Shown one piece after another: positions 39,121-49,263 of a stretch of 64,000 nucleotides of DNA. A program made the position numbers and the translations under genes. The stretch is from Thiocapsa marina 5811 (GTDB lineage Bacteria > Pseudomonadota > Gammaproteobacteria > Chromatiales > Chromatiaceae): contig NZ_AFWV01000014.1 of NCBI RefSeq assembly GCF_000223985.1, positions 62,001-126,000 of the forward strand, read 5' to 3'. A model generated the notes under the pieces. That model worked only from the letters and a program-made list of their open reading frames with translations. It was not told the origin of the DNA and searched no databases. Position 1 is the first letter of the stretch; every line of letters starts with the position of its first letter.

Positions 39121-40831
39121 GAGCGGCGCTTGATGCCGTCGCGGTTGACCGTTGCCCCTGACGCAGCAGCAGTTCATCGATGACATCGACGAAGGCATTC
39201 ACTTTGGCAGCGAAGACGCCAAAGGCGATGGCGCGGAAACTCTCGTTCTCTGCGATCAGGCGATGGAATGCCTGCGACGGGAGCATCAAGACTTCAACCT
39301 CACCGTCCGCGACGCCCCGGGCCTGATAGCGGGTCGCGCTCATGAGGCAGGCCGTGGTCACGACGCAGCTATCACCAGGGCCGATCGTATAGAGTGGGAT
39401 CGGGGGCTGATCCGACGACGCAAGATGTTCGACTCGCAGACGTCCTTTCAGGATCAACAGGAAACCGCTGCAGAGATCACCCGGACGAAAGAGTGCCTGC
39501 CCGTTGGCAACCGAGACGCGTTTGCCGTTCCATGCCAAGGAGGTCTTGAGTTGCTCCGGCCAAGCGGGCGCGAGTGTAGCCAGAACAATTTGCGTCTCAT
39601 CGCTGCACTGCGCGCCTCCCGTCACCGGAGCGACTCCGTCGCCGCGCGCGGAGCGGCGCTGGTTGAAGCCAATGCGCAGCATCAACAGAATGGTGACCGC
39701 CTGCACCAGAAGCGCTAGGCCTGAAAGGGTCCAGTAGGTAAGCTCGAACTTCCCGATCAGCCCCACATTCACCAGGCCCTGGTTAACGAAAAAGTGCAGC
39801 ATGACGGCCATCGCAACGCCGGGACAGATCAGCACCCAACTGCCCGGCGAGATCTCACGTCCGAAGACATAGCGGCGAAAATAGCCTTGGCGTCGCAGGA
39901 CCGCCCAACCGAGCATCAGAAAGCTGATCTGGGCGCTGAGCAGCACCAACATGAGATCAAAGTGGTGAATGGCCGTGGCCTGATCGTCGAAATGAACCTC
40001 AGCCCCGTGCCCGAGGCGCACGAGCGCGATGGTCAACACCGTGAGGATAGGCACGCCGATCCAGAGGGTTGGAGCGGTTTCGGCATTGGCACCCGTCTCC
40101 ATCATCGAGCGCAGCCCAAGGACCATTTTTGCGGCACCGAGGAGGACAGCGACGACAATGAAGAAGGTCGACAGGACGTATCCCAGCCCGGCGATCCAAG
40201 GTGTGACACTCATGGCCGCAGGCGCACTGAGCCCCACGCCGACCATCACCAGCGCGAAGGCCGGGAGCATCTGTGCGAAACTGTTATTGCGCATGCAGTC
40301 GAAACCGCCCTGCGTAAGCACCCTCCCGTAGAAGTCCCCGAGCAGGCTCAACGCCCAGATCCCCACCAGAAAAAAGGCCGCAATGGCTGCCGGGAACAGC
40401 CATTCGACCACCGACCAAAGGCCGGGTACGAAGACCATCCCGAGGACGAAACCGACGTTGATGGTCATGGCCACGGTCAGCGGCAGGGCGAGCAATTGGG
40501 TTTCGGAGTTACCGGTCCGCAGCAGGCGAGCGGCATCGGTGCCGCGATAGCGCGCGAAGCGGACCAGGTTCCAGCCCAGCAGCCCCAAGTGCAGCAGCGC
40601 AAAGATCACAATGCCGGCAACGGCGACTGCGATGGCGCTCTGCAACGGCGTTGTCCCATTGGTAACGGCGACAATGATGTCTTCGAACACCGGGACCGGT
40701 CGATCCGGATGGGGTACCCAGAACAGGAGCCAGACATAGAAGTTGGCAGCCAACCCACCGGCACCGAGCGCGGCGAGGAAGTAGAGTGGCGAGTACTGCT
40801 CGTCCGACGCGTGCGGCGTCCGTGCTGCCAT
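39104..40831 (-). CDS. Polytopic membrane protein fused to a cyclic-nucleotide-binding domain (TsoY-like)
   Basis: 575 residues from the ATG at 40831, preceded by AGGAG at seven bases. Residues about 15-400 hold nine or ten hydrophobic helices (YSPLYFLAALGAGGLAANFY, NNSFAQMLPAFALVMVGVGL, ISFLMLGWAVL). The opening segment recalls the TsoY family of (seleno)proteins, a tentative match from memory; no in-frame UGA is present. Residues about 440-560 form a Crp/FNR-type effector domain (LFRPGDLCSGFLLILKGRLR, GPGDSCVVTTACLM) without a DNA-binding helix. Such a fusion suggests a membrane protein gated or tethered by a nucleotide or redox signal. It is a single gene, bounded on both sides by diverged direct repeats. 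Confidence 0.75.
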   Translation of the reverse strand: MAARTPHASDEQYSPLYFLAALGAGGLAANFYVWLLFWVPHPDRPVPVFEDIIVAVTNGTTPLQSAIAVAVAGIVIFALLHLGLLGWNLVRFARYRGTDAARLLRTGNSETQLLALPLTVAMTINVGFVLGMVFVPGLWSVVEWLFPAAIAAFFLVGIWALSLLGDFYGRVLTQGGFDCMRNNSFAQMLPAFALVMVGVGLSAPAAMSVTPWIAGLGYVLSTFFIVVAVLLGAAKMVLGLRSMMETGANAETAPTLWIGVPILTVLTIALVRLGHGAEVHFDDQATAIHHFDLMLVLLSAQISFLMLGWAVLRRQGYFRRYVFGREISPGSWVLICPGVAMAVMLHFFVNQGLVNVGLIGKFELTYWTLSGLALLVQAVTILLMLRIGFNQRRSARGDGVAPVTGGAQCSDETQIVLATLAPAWPEQLKTSLAWNGKRVSVANGQALFRPGDLCSGFLLILKGRLRVEHLASSDQPPIPLYTIGPGDSCVVTTACLMSATRYQARGVADGEVEVLMLPSQAFHRLIAENESFRAIAFGVFAAKVNAFVDVIDELLLRQGQRSTATASSAALGAQA

Positions 40832-40951
40832 GATGGGGCTCCTGAGTGACTACATCATAGGATTGAGAAACTTTGTATCTCGGGCAGGGATGGAGGCCAT
40901 GAGATCCATCAACAAAGTCGATCTAAGCCCCATTTATGGCCGTCAAGGGCT

Positions 40952-41122
40952 TTGGAACAAGTAAAGATTCGTGAAGGGCCAACCCTTGCGCGCGGTGCAT
41001 CTTGAGTCCTTTACAGATCTTTACTTCATATCGTTGCAGGTAAAGCTCAGCATAGAGACTCAAGCCTCGAAGCGTTTCCCGGTACCCTACCTCAGCCGGC
41101 ACGCATTCAGGCTTGTGTTCGG
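40952..41122 (-). repeat. Diverged direct repeat, copy 2 (with CTTTAC boxes)
   Basis: Lies in the 348-base gap upstream of the membrane/cNMP gene and matches copy 1 (38952-39120). It contains four CTTTAC or GTAAAG boxes within about 90 bases (40961, near 41008, near 41019, near 41041), which could be regulator sites. Nothing else was seen in this gap. Confidence 0.65.
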
Positions 41123-41179
41123 CAGCAAGCAATTGGCCGCCATGGCGCACCACACACCCGCCGTGGCGGTTTCTTTTTG

Positions 41180-41953
41180 TTAAGGACGCAGGGTATCCGA
41201 CTCAGCCTCTCGATAACGAATCGAGTCGCGTTCGAGCCGTTCGCGCAGGGCGCTCATCGCCTCTTCGAGCCCGCTACGCCCGCGAAAACCCAATCGAATG
41301 TAGGCATCATCGCCCATGTGAGGCAGGCTGAAGAGCTTGGCCTGCGGAAACCGCTCGCCGAGATCGCGCATCAACGGGATCAAGAGACTCTCCGGAACGC
41401 CGCGGAGTTCGAAGGCTCGCTCCTCGACGCGGGCCGAGACGCAGTAGAACCCATCCATGACCCATTCGGCCATCGGCCAGGCCATCTGGGGAAAACCCGG
41501 CAGAAACCAATGTCCGCGCAGCGAAAAGCCGGGGATCCGGTTGATCGGATTCGGGATCAGATCGCAGCCTGCGGGGAGATCCGCCATGAGGATGCGGTTG
41601 GGATAGGCCTCGGATCCGAACTTCTCCTCGAGCAGCGCTTTGGCTTCGGGATGACGCACCAGGTCCAGACCGGCTGCGGTCGCGGCGCATGCGCGAGTGT
41701 GATCATCGGGGGTCGCGCCGATCCCGCCACACACAAACACCGGGTCGGGGCGCCCCATCGAAAAGCGCAGATGGGCGACCAAGACCTCGGGTTCATCCGG
41801 GAGCAACCAGTGCCAGGCCAGCTCATGACCGCGCTCGCCGACCATCCCCTTGAAGGCGCTCAGATGAGCATCGACGCGGGAGCCATTGAGGATCTCGTCG
41901 CCGATCACGATGAGGCCGAAGGCGATCGGTGGGCGGAGCGGACGCGTTGACAT
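41180..41953 (-). CDS. Molybdopterin-binding domain protein (CinA/MoaB-like)
   Basis: 257 residues from the ATG at 41953 (MSTRPLRPPIAFGLIVIGDE); an in-frame extension to 42013 lacks similarity. The MoCF-binding fold is shown by GLIVIGDEILNGSRVDAHL, VFVCGGIGATPDDHTRA and NPINRIPGFSLRGHWFLPG. It is like the N-terminal (COG1058) half of CinA and lacks the C-terminal deamidase domain. Stand-alone forms are common in proteobacteria; their reaction is not settled, with nucleotide pyrophosphatase or molybdopterin binding both proposed for relatives. It stands alone between a repeat-rich gap and the pnp terminator. Confidence 0.85.
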   Translation of the reverse strand: MSTRPLRPPIAFGLIVIGDEILNGSRVDAHLSAFKGMVGERGHELAWHWLLPDEPEVLVAHLRFSMGRPDPVFVCGGIGATPDDHTRACAATAAGLDLVRHPEAKALLEEKFGSEAYPNRILMADLPAGCDLIPNPINRIPGFSLRGHWFLPGFPQMAWPMAEWVMDGFYCVSARVEERAFELRGVPESLLIPLMRDLGERFPQAKLFSLPHMGDDAYIRLGFRGRSGLEEAMSALRERLERDSIRYREAESDTLRP

Positions 41954-42012
41954 AGGGAGATGGCCTTTGTGTTCTCGACTCGTCGACAGATCGTAGCACT
42001 TCGCGCCGCCCA

Positions 42013-42045
42013 CCCGGGATAGACGACTTGCAGTCGTCCTCTTCC
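42013..42045 (+). repeat. Perfect 33-bp inverted repeat, left arm
   Basis: Begins CCCGGGATAGACGACTTGCA and ends GTCGTCCTCTTCC. The exact reverse complement stands at 42199-42231. Each arm contains its own palindrome (GACGACT-TGC-AGTCGTC), so hairpins are nested. Confidence 0.85.
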
Positions 42046-42198
42046 GCCGTCCCGACGGCCGGCAGGTTTGCGGTCAACGGGAAGCTCTCGCGAACCGCGT
42101 TGAACGCTCGTCGGCTGGCCCAGGGAGGCGCTTTCACGACGGGCGGGGGTCGAACGCCGGCGCGAGCGCCATGAGGTGCCTTACTTCGGTCTGGTCAG

Positions 42199-42231
42199 GG
42201 AAGAGGACGACTGCAAGTCGTCTATCCCGGG
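42199..42231 (-). repeat. Perfect 33-bp inverted repeat, right arm
   Basis: Begins GGAAGAGGACGACTGCAAGT and ends CGTCTATCCCGGG, the exact reverse complement of 42013-42045. The arms are separated by 153 bases. This could be the pair of ends of a small non-autonomous element. Confidence 0.85.
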
Positions 42232-42381
42232 GGATGTCGCCGCTTCGCGGCGACCGTTGGCGTCGCTACCGGCCGATCGTCTGCGAAAGGCACGACTGGC
42301 ATGTCGGGGCGTGTCGGGGTTTCTTTCCGACACGTTGCCGAGCGACGTGAAATCCGAAAAACAGGCGCCTATTGAAGATAC

Positions 42382-42408
42382 AAAAAAGGGGCCATCGGCC
42401 CCTTTTGG
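42382..42408 (-). terminator. Rho-independent terminator after pnp
   Basis: On the minus strand AAAAGGGGCC-GAT-GGCCCCTTTT forms a strong stem followed by T residues, 22 bases past the pnp stop. It ends the rimP-to-pnp transcript. Confidence 0.9.
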
Positions 42409-42429
42409 ATACGCCATCAGACCGGGCAG

Positions 42430-44529
42430 TTACTCGCCGGGCTCGATCGCCTTCATGCTCAGACGGATGCGGCCTTGCTTGTCGACCTCGAGGACCTTCA
42501 CACGGACCTGATCGCCTTCGGAGAGCTTGTCGCTCACGCTCTGAACGCGCTCCTCGCAGATCTGGGAGATGTGCACCAGACCATCGCGGCCGGGCAGGAT
42601 GGTGACGAAGGCGCCGAAATCCATCAGGCGTGCGACACGACCTTCATAGATCTTGCCGACCTCGACATCGGCCGTGATCAGACGAATCCGCCGCTTGGCT
42701 TCCTCGCCCGCGGCCTTCTCGACCGAGAAGATCTTGACCACGCCCTCGTCGTTGATGTCGATGGTGGCACCGGTCTCTTCGGTGATGGCGCGGATGACGG
42801 AGCCGCCCTTGCCGATGACGTCGCGGATCTTCTCGGGATGGATCTTCAGCTCGATGATGCGCGGGGCATGCTCGGACATCTCGGTGCGGTGTGCGCCGAT
42901 GACCTTGTTCATCTCGCCGAGGATATGCAGCCGGCCGGCCTTCGCCTGATCGAGCGCGGTCTCCATGATCTCGGCGGTAATGCCTTCGATCTTGATATCC
43001 ATCTGCAGGGCGTTGATGCCCTCGGACGTCCCGGCCACCTTGAAGTCCATGTCGCCGAGATGATCCTCGTCGCCCATGATGTCGGTGAGCACGGCGAAGG
43101 CATCGCCTTCCTTGATCAGGCCCATCGCCACGCCGGCCACCGGCGCCTTGACCGGCACGCCGGCGTCCATCAGCGACAAGCTGGTGCCGCAGACGCTGGC
43201 CATGGAGCTCGAGCCGTTCGACTCGGTGATCTCGGAGACCACGCGCACCGAATAGGGGAACTCTTCGATGCTCGGCATGACGGCGAGGACGCCGCGCTTG
43301 GCCAACCGGCCGTGGCCGACCTCGCGCCGCTTCGGCGAGCCGACACGACCCGTCTCGCCCACGCAGAAGGGCGGGAAGTTGTAGTGGAGCATGAAGTGCT
43401 CGCGCCGCTCGCCTTCCAGCGCGTCGATGATCTGCGAATCACGCTCGGTGCCCAAGGTCGTGATGACCAGCGCCTGGGTCTCGCCGCGCGTAAAGAGCGC
43501 CGAGCCGTGGGTGCGGGGCAGCACGCCGGTGCGGATCGTGATGGGACGCACGGTCACGTTGTCGCGGCCGTCGATACGCGGGTTGCCGGCGATGATCGAG
43601 CCGCGTACGGTGGTCTTCTCGAACTTCTCGATCGCGCCCATGACCTGCTGCTCGGTCCAGACCGGTGCGTCTCCGCCGCACAGGTCGGCGACGACGGAGG
43701 CACGCACCGCATCCAACGCTGCATAGCGGTCCTGCTTCTCTTTGATGCGATAGGCCTCGGCGATGCGATCGCCGCAGGCGCTCGCGACGGCCTCGGCCAG
43801 ATCGGTATCGGCCGGCGGCGGGGTCCAGGCGATCGGCGGTTTGCCCACCTCGGCCGCAAGCTCGCGGATCGCCTGAATCGCAGGCCTCATCTGCTCATGA
43901 CCGAACAACACGGCGCCGAGCATGACCTCCTCCGACAGGCCCCGCGCCTCGGACTCGACCATCAAGACCGCCTTTTCGGTGCCGGCAACGATCAGGTCGA
44001 GATCCGAATCCGGACCCACCCCGACCACCGCCGGATTGAGGATGTACTCGCCGTTCTTGTAACCCACACGCACCGCGCCGATCGGTCCGTTGAACGGAAC
44101 CCCCGAGACCGCCAGTGCGGCGGAGACGCCGATCATGGCCGGGACTTCGGGATTGACCGCGGGGTTCAGCGACTTGACCGTCGCAATCACCTGGATCTCT
44201 TGCCGGAAACCCTTCGCGAACAGGGGTCGAATCGGGCGATCGATGAGCCGCGAGGTCAGGATCTCGGTTTCGCTCGGACGCCCCTCGCGACGGAAGAAGC
44301 CGCCCGGAATACGTCCGGCGGCATAGGTCTTTTCTTGATAATCGACGGTCAAGGGCAGGAAGTCGCGCACCGCGCCGGGGCGCTTGTCCACGACGACCGT
44401 GACCAGAACAACCGTATCGTCCACGTTGACCATCACGGCGCCGTCGGCCTGGCGCGCGATCTCGCCGGTCTCGAGGGTGACCGTCTGGTCACCGAGCTTG
44501 AACTGCTTAACGATAGCTTTGGGAATCAC
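42430..44529 (-). CDS. pnp: Polyribonucleotide nucleotidyltransferase
   Basis: 699 residues, standard length for this phosphorolytic 3'-to-5' exoribonuclease of the RNA degradosome. Two RNase PH-like cores are present ([20 protein letters not shown] in the first; the second has [20 protein letters not shown] and [16 protein letters not shown], with the catalytic Asp pair). A KH domain ([20 protein letters not shown]) and an S1 domain ([19 protein letters not shown]) follow. The start is GTG at 44529 (GTG-ATT-CCC), with GAGG eight bases upstream. It follows rpsO, with a long stem-loop between (44658-44693) of the kind cut by RNase III in enterobacterial pnp autoregulation. Confidence 0.98.
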   Translation of the reverse strand: MIPKAIVKQFKLGDQTVTLETGEIARQADGAVMVNVDDTVVLVTVVVDKRPGAVRDFLPLTVDYQEKTYAAGRIPGGFFRREGRPSETEILTSRLIDRPIRPLFAKGFRQEIQVIATVKSLNPAVNPEVPAMIGVSAALAVSGVPFNGPIGAVRVGYKNGEYILNPAVVGVGPDSDLDLIVAGTEKAVLMVESEARGLSEEVMLGAVLFGHEQMRPAIQAIRELAAEVGKPPIAWTPPPADTDLAEAVASACGDRIAEAYRIKEKQDRYAALDAVRASVVADLCGGDAPVWTEQQVMGAIEKFEKTTVRGSIIAGNPRIDGRDNVTVRPITIRTGVLPRTHGSALFTRGETQALVITTLGTERDSQIIDALEGERREHFMLHYNFPPFCVGETGRVGSPKRREVGHGRLAKRGVLAVMPSIEEFPYSVRVVSEITESNGSSSMASVCGTSLSLMDAGVPVKAPVAGVAMGLIKEGDAFAVLTDIMGDEDHLGDMDFKVAGTSEGINALQMDIKIEGITAEIMETALDQAKAGRLHILGEMNKVIGAHRTEMSEHAPRIIELKIHPEKIRDVIGKGGSVIRAITEETGATIDINDEGVVKIFSVEKAAGEEAKRRIRLITADVEVGKIYEGRVARLMDFGAFVTILPGRDGLVHISQICEERVQSVSDKLSEGDQVRVKVLEVDKQGRIRLSMKAIEPGE

Positions 44530-44657
44530 AAGTAGATCCTCGGGGTATGTGGTCCGTCGTAGCGCCGGGCCTTGGACCCCTGCACCTTAGACGCGCCCGC
44601 TGGCGCTTCGGTGGCAGGGCTGTGCGTCGGTGCCGCCGGCGGCATCCCTTCCGCGGG

Positions 44658-44693
44658 GAGCGGGCGGGCCGGGCGTCTCCCGACCGCCCGCTC
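44658..44693 (-). other. Stem-loop in the rpsO-pnp leader
   Basis: GAGCGGGCGG pairs perfectly with CCGCCCGCTC across a 16-base loop. There is no T-run, so it is a processing or attenuation structure rather than a simple terminator. The corresponding E. coli hairpin is cut by RNase III in pnp autoregulation; the same role here is inferred from position. Confidence 0.55.
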
Positions 44694-44711
44694 GCCGAGT
44701 CGGGAGGCGTG

Positions 44712-44981
44712 TCAGCGGCGCAGGCCGAGACGCGTGATCAGCTCGCGATAGCGGTCGAGATCCTTGCGCTTGAGATAGTCGAGCAGCTTGCGACGGGAGT
44801 TGACCATACGGACCAGACCGCGGCGCGAGTGGTGATCGTGCTTGTGCTCTTTGAAATGCTCGGTGAGCTGCAGGATGCGCGCGGTCAGGAGCGCGACCTG
44901 CACCTCGGGGGACCCCGTGTCGGTATCGGCGCGACGGTAGTCTTCGACAATCTGTTTCTTCTCGGCTGCGGTCATTGTCAT
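44712..44981 (-). CDS. rpsO: 30S ribosomal protein S15
   Basis: 89 residues, exactly the usual size. The sequence [20 protein letters not shown], then [20 protein letters not shown] and [20 protein letters not shown], is typical S15, which binds the central domain of 16S rRNA early in 30S assembly. The start MTMTAAEK has CAGGAG upstream. It lies between truB and pnp, the conserved order in gammaproteobacteria. Confidence 0.98.
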   Translation of the reverse strand: MTMTAAEKKQIVEDYRRADTDTGSPEVQVALLTARILQLTEHFKEHKHDHHSRRGLVRMVNSRRKLLDYLKRKDLDRYRELITRLGLRR

Positions 44982-45178
44982 TGGTGGTCTCCTGGTTCGG
45001 TGATGGAGAGAAAAAAGGTCCTGGTCCGTCTCCGGCGGGGAGAGGGATGGATCGCCCCGACAATGACATCAGGGGATCGGACCGTGGTTTGAAACGTTTT
45101 TCGAGTCGTCGAGTGCCGCGCGGGGGCACCGCTTCCCGGCTTTTTCGCCGGGCGCGGCGCCTGCGGCGCTCTACGATT

Positions 45179-46096
45179 TCAAATCAGCCTCTTGGGCTGA
45201 ACGCGCCCGTCGTCGAGGATACTGCCGACGCCGACGAAGATCTGCGACGGATCATAGAGGCGAACGAGTCCCTCGGTCGGCGCTTGCGGGATCAAGACCG
45301 CCTGACCTTGCCGGAGGTAAAAGGCCGCATCGGCGGACAGTCGCACCGCCGGCCAGTGACCCAGGGCACTGTCGAGCGGCAGGAGCAGCGCGTCCAGACC
45401 GGCCATGTCCTCTTCGCCTGCCATCGCTTCGATCCGGTCCAGACCGACGAAGGGACCGGCGGTTTCCGCGTAAGGTCCCACGGCGGTGCGGCGCAGTCCG
45501 CTGACATGCGCACCGCAGCCCAGCACACGACCGATATCCTCCGCAAGCGTCCGCACATAGGTGCCTTTGGAGCAGTGCACGTCCAGCTCGATCTCCGGCA
45601 GATCGATCGAGAGCAGATCGAGCGCGAAGATCTGAATCTCGCGCGGGGTGCGCTCGACCTCCAGGCCTTGCCGGGCGAGTTTGTAGAGCCGTTGCCCCTG
45701 GTGCTTCACCGCCGAGTGCATCGGCGGCAGTTGCGAGATGGTCCCGAGAAAGCCGAGCAACACCTCGCGCACGCGCGCCTCGTCGATCCCGACCACCGGC
45801 TCGTCGGCAAGGATGTCGCCCTCGGCATCGGCGGTCGTGGTCGTGACGCCCAAGCGCACCCGCACACGATAGCGCTTGTCCGCATCCAGCAGATAGGCGG
45901 AGAACTTGGTCGCATCGCCCAGACAACAGGGCAAGAGCCCGGTCGCCAAAGGGTCCAGGCTTCCGGTATGCCCGGCCTTGGCGGCGCGGTAGAAGCGCTT
46001 GACGCGCTGCAGGGCGTCGTTCGACGACAGACCCAGCGGTTTATCCAGCAAGAGGATGCCGGTGACATCTCGGCCTGTATTACGACGGCGTCCCAT
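45179..46096 (-). CDS. truB: tRNA pseudouridine(55) synthase
   Basis: 305 residues from the ATG at 46096, which overlaps the end of rbfA. TruB makes pseudouridine 55 in the T-loop of tRNAs. Visible motifs: GILLLDKPLGLSSNDALQRV, AGHTGSLDPLATGLLP with the catalytic Asp, and CSKGTYVRTLAEDIG. The C-terminal part has the PUA-like segment (LSADAAFYLRQGQAVL). An upstream in-frame start at 46129 would overlap rbfA further and is less likely. Confidence 0.97.
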   Translation of the reverse strand: MGRRRNTGRDVTGILLLDKPLGLSSNDALQRVKRFYRAAKAGHTGSLDPLATGLLPCCLGDATKFSAYLLDADKRYRVRVRLGVTTTTADAEGDILADEPVVGIDEARVREVLLGFLGTISQLPPMHSAVKHQGQRLYKLARQGLEVERTPREIQIFALDLLSIDLPEIELDVHCSKGTYVRTLAEDIGRVLGCGAHVSGLRRTAVGPYAETAGPFVGLDRIEAMAGEEDMAGLDALLLPLDSALGHWPAVRLSADAAFYLRQGQAVLIPQAPTEGLVRLYDPSQIFVGVGSILDDGRVQPKRLI

Positions 46097-46493
46097 CAGC
46101 TTGCAGCTCCTCCGGGTCGGCGTCTTCACGCGTGGATGTGTCGGATCGCCCGACCGCTTGCGAGATCAGTGCCGCAAGGCGCTCGCCTTTACCGATGGAC
46201 TCGTCGAACACGAAATGCAGCTGCGGGATGGTCCGAAGACGAACGCGCTGTGCGAGCCCGTGACGGAGGAAGCCGGCAAGCTTCCCGTTGAGCAGACGCG
46301 TCTGCTCGGCCGCCTCGTCGTCCGTCGGGAAGCATGTGAAGAAGACCTTGGCGTGCGCCAGATCCCGGGTGACCCGCACCTCGTGGACGGTGATGTTCGC
46401 CAGGCGCGGATCATTCACCTCGTCGCGCACCAGCGTGGAGAGCAGACGCTTGAGCTCCGCGCCGATGCGTTCGGTACGATCGAATTCCTTCAT
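46080..46493 (-). CDS. rbfA: 30S ribosome-binding factor A
   Basis: 137 residues with the RbfA KH-like fold (RTERIGAELKRLLSTLVRDE, NDPRLANITVHEVRVTRDLA, KVFFTCFPTDDEAAE, LRTIPQLHFVFDESIGKGER). It aids late 16S rRNA maturation and cold adaptation. It starts four bases after the infB stop and overlaps truB by 17 bases, so translation is coupled. The tail after residue 118 is acidic and variable. Confidence 0.97.
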   Translation of the reverse strand: MKEFDRTERIGAELKRLLSTLVRDEVNDPRLANITVHEVRVTRDLAHAKVFFTCFPTDDEAAEQTRLLNGKLAGFLRHGLAQRVRLRTIPQLHFVFDESIGKGERLAALISQAVGRSDTSTREDADPEELQADGTPS

Positions 46494-46497
46494 CCGA

Positions 46498-49245
46498 TCA
46501 GATCTCGCGAGCCCGCTCGGTCCGCTCGAAGACCTCGATCTGGTCGCCCGGCTGTACGTCGTTGTAGTTCTTCACGCCGATGCCGCACTCGACGCCGTTC
46601 TTCACCTCGCTCACGTCGTCCTTGAAGCGGCGCAGCGACTCGAGCGCGCCCTCGTAGACCACGACGTTGTTGCGCAGTACGCGGATCGGGCTGTTGCGCC
46701 GGATCACGCCCTCGGTGACCATGCAGCCGGCAACCGCGCCGAACTTCGAGGAGCGGAAGACGTCGCGCACCTGAGCCAGACCGATGATCTCTTCGGTCAC
46801 GATCGGACTGAGCAGGCCGGAAATGGCCTTCTTCACGTCGTCGATCAGCTCGTAGATGATGCTGTAGTAGCGCAGGTCGAGACCCTTCTCCTCGATCACC
46901 CTGCGTGCCGCGGCATCGGCGCGGACGTTGAACCCGAGCAGGATGGCGTTGGATGTCACGGCCAGGTTGGCGTCAGACTCGGTAATGCCGCCGACGCCGA
47001 CCGCGACCAGCGCGACCTTGACCTCTTCGTTGCCGAGCTTGAGCAAGCTGTCCTTGAGCGCCTCGAGACTGCCTTGTACGTCGGCCTTGACGATGAGGTT
47101 GACGCTCTTCTGCTCGCCGTCCTTGATCTGAGCGAAGAGCTGATCGAGGCTGACGCCGCGTTGCTCGTCGAAGCGGCTCTGACGCGAACGTGCCGAACGG
47201 AATTCCGCGACCTCGCGCGCCCGGCGCTCGTCGGCGACGGTCATGACGTCGTCCCCTGCGTAGGGCGTGCCCGATAGACCCAGCACCTGGACGGGGATGG
47301 ACGGACCCGCGGCCTCGATCGGCGCTCCGGCCTCGTCGAACATGGCTCGAACGCGACCGTACTCGCCGCCGCTGACGATGATGTCGCCACGCCGCAAGGT
47401 TCCGGACTGGACCAAGACGGTCGCGACCGGACCACGGCCCTTGTCGAGACTGGACTCCACGATCGTACCCCGGGCGGGGCCGTCGACGGCTGCCTTGAGC
47501 TCGAGCACCTCGGACTGCAGCAAGATACCGTCGAGAAGATCGTCGATGCCGTCGCCGGTCTTGGCCGAGACCTGCACCATCATGGTATCGCCGCCCCACT
47601 CCTCGGCGACGACCTGGTGCTGGGTCAGCTCCTGCATCACCTTGTCGGGATGGGCATCGGGTTTGTCGATCTTGTTGATCGCGACGATGAGCGGCACACC
47701 CGAGGCGCGGGCATGCTGAATGGCCTCGACGGTCTGCGGCATCACGCCGTCGTCCGCCGCGACCACCAGGATGACGATGTCCGTCACCTTGGCCCCGCGA
47801 GCGCGCATCGCCGAGAAGGCGGCATGGCCGGGGGTATCGAGGAAGGAGACCGTCCCCTTGGGCGTCTCCACGTGATAGGCGCCGATATGCTGGGTGATCC
47901 CGCCCGCCTCGCCGGAGGCGACACGGGTGCGGCGGATGTAGTCGAGCAACGAGGTCTTGCCGTGGTCGACGTGACCCATGATGGTGACGACCGGCGGACG
48001 CGGCACCATCTCGGCCTGCTCCACCTGCTCCTGGACCTCTTCCATCAGCACGCCTTCGGCGTCGCGCTCGTCGGCGCGCACGGCCGTGTGACCGAGCTCC
48101 TCGACGACGATGGTGGCCGTGTCGCGATCGAGCGTCTGGTTGATGGTGACCATGACGCCCTGCTTGAAGAGCTCGCGGATCACCTCGGATGCCTTCACCG
48201 ACATGCGGCTGGCGAGCTCGCCGACCGAGATGGCCTCGGGGATCTCGACCTCGCGAACCACCGGCGCGGTCGGTTTCTGGAAGACATGCTTGTCCTGCAG
48301 CTGCGGCTTGAGCGTCTTCTTCTTCCGACGCAGTCCGCGACCGGCGGAATCGCCGCCCGCGTCGATCTCTTCGTAATCGGCACCCGGAACCACCGCGGTC
48401 TCGCGGCCACGCGAGCTATCCTTGCGCCCGGCCTTTTTGACCGATCGCTCCTTCTCGGAAAGCTCTGCAGGCTTCTTCTGTGCAGCCTTCTTCGACTTCG
48501 CGGGCTCTGCGCGACGGGCGACAACCGCCGTTTCAGGCGCCTCTTCCACGTCGTCGTTCTCGGGAGCGACTGCAACGCTGGCGGCGGCCTGCGCCGCGGC
48601 CTCGGAGGCAAGGCGCTCGGCCTCTTCGGCTGCACGGGCAGCCTCGGCTGCACGTCGCGCTTGCTCCTCGATCCGCCGCTTCTCGTCTTGCTCGCGCGCT
48701 AGACGTTCCTGCTCCTCCTGCTCGGCGAGCCGGCGTGCCTCCTGCTCGGCGCGCAAGGCCTCGAGCTCGATGCGACGACGCCCGCCGTCATGCGCAGGTG
48801 CAGACGAGGAGGACCGCTCGCGCTGCGGCCGCGCACGCTCGACGGCCGGCCGCTGCTGGGCAGCGGCGGCGGACGGCGGCGGGACAGGTTCATCGGCTCG
48901 CTTCACGTAGGTGCGCTTGCGACGCACCTCGACGCTCACGGTCTTCGCCCGTGCGGCGGGGGTGGGTCGAGCACTTCCGACATTTCCCCGTGGAGCCGCC
49001 GCAGGCTGGCGCAGCTCGCTGACCGACTTGCGCTTGAGCGTGACTTGACCGGGCGCGGTGCCGCTGTCGGCTTCTGCCTTGCCGTGGCTGCGACGCAGAT
49101 AGCCGAGAAGCTGGAGCTTCTCCTGCTCCGTCAAGGTAGTCTCCGCGTTTTCAGCGGTGATACCTGCCTCGTTCAACTGTGTCAGGAGGCGCTCAACCGG
49201 GATGCCGACCGTAGAGGCGAGTTGCTTGACCGTGACTTCACTCAT
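46498..49245 (-). CDS. infB: Translation initiation factor IF-2
   Basis: 915 residues. The N-terminal IF2_N segment begins [20 protein letters not shown]; residues about 100-290 are a highly charged Ala/Glu/Arg coiled region of low complexity ([15 protein letters not shown]); a second IF2_N-type element follows ([20 protein letters not shown]). The GTPase core has G1 [10 protein letters not shown]3 DTPGHAAF and G4 NKIDKP, and then domains II-IV ([18 protein letters not shown]). It places initiator tRNA on the 30S subunit. No internal start for a short form was examined in detail. Confidence 0.98.
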   Translation of the reverse strand: MSEVTVKQLASTVGIPVERLLTQLNEAGITAENAETTLTEQEKLQLLGYLRRSHGKAEADSGTAPGQVTLKRKSVSELRQPAAAPRGNVGSARPTPAARAKTVSVEVRRKRTYVKRADEPVPPPSAAAAQQRPAVERARPQRERSSSSAPAHDGGRRRIELEALRAEQEARRLAEQEEQERLAREQDEKRRIEEQARRAAEAARAAEEAERLASEAAAQAAASVAVAPENDDVEEAPETAVVARRAEPAKSKKAAQKKPAELSEKERSVKKAGRKDSSRGRETAVVPGADYEEIDAGGDSAGRGLRRKKKTLKPQLQDKHVFQKPTAPVVREVEIPEAISVGELASRMSVKASEVIRELFKQGVMVTINQTLDRDTATIVVEELGHTAVRADERDAEGVLMEEVQEQVEQAEMVPRPPVVTIMGHVDHGKTSLLDYIRRTRVASGEAGGITQHIGAYHVETPKGTVSFLDTPGHAAFSAMRARGAKVTDIVILVVAADDGVMPQTVEAIQHARASGVPLIVAINKIDKPDAHPDKVMQELTQHQVVAEEWGGDTMMVQVSAKTGDGIDDLLDGILLQSEVLELKAAVDGPARGTIVESSLDKGRGPVATVLVQSGTLRRGDIIVSGGEYGRVRAMFDEAGAPIEAAGPSIPVQVLGLSGTPYAGDDVMTVADERRAREVAEFRSARSRQSRFDEQRGVSLDQLFAQIKDGEQKSVNLIVKADVQGSLEALKDSLLKLGNEEVKVALVAVGVGGITESDANLAVTSNAILLGFNVRADAAARRVIEEKGLDLRYYSIIYELIDDVKKAISGLLSPIVTEEIIGLAQVRDVFRSSKFGAVAGCMVTEGVIRRNSPIRVLRNNVVVYEGALESLRRFKDDVSEVKNGVECGIGVKNYNDVQPGDQIEVFERTERAREI

Positions 49246-49263
49246 GAACTGACCTTTATTCCT

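Larger units (their letters stand above)
41954..42429. other. Intergenic region with a large inverted repeat
   Basis: This 476-base gap holds the two arms of a perfect 33-bp inverted repeat (42013-42045 and 42199-42231) and the pnp terminator (42382-42408). No coding frame is credible in the 153 bases between the arms. Confidence 0.5.

Noticed and set aside
38881-41153. Two short minus-strand frames in the direct repeats (sharing KPEC and HESLL)
   Set aside because: The likeness follows from the DNA repeat; the frames have no shared start or stop and one overlaps the end of the membrane/cNMP gene.
42475-44535. Plus-strand frame of 686 codons
   Set aside because: Antisense to pnp, a highly conserved gene.
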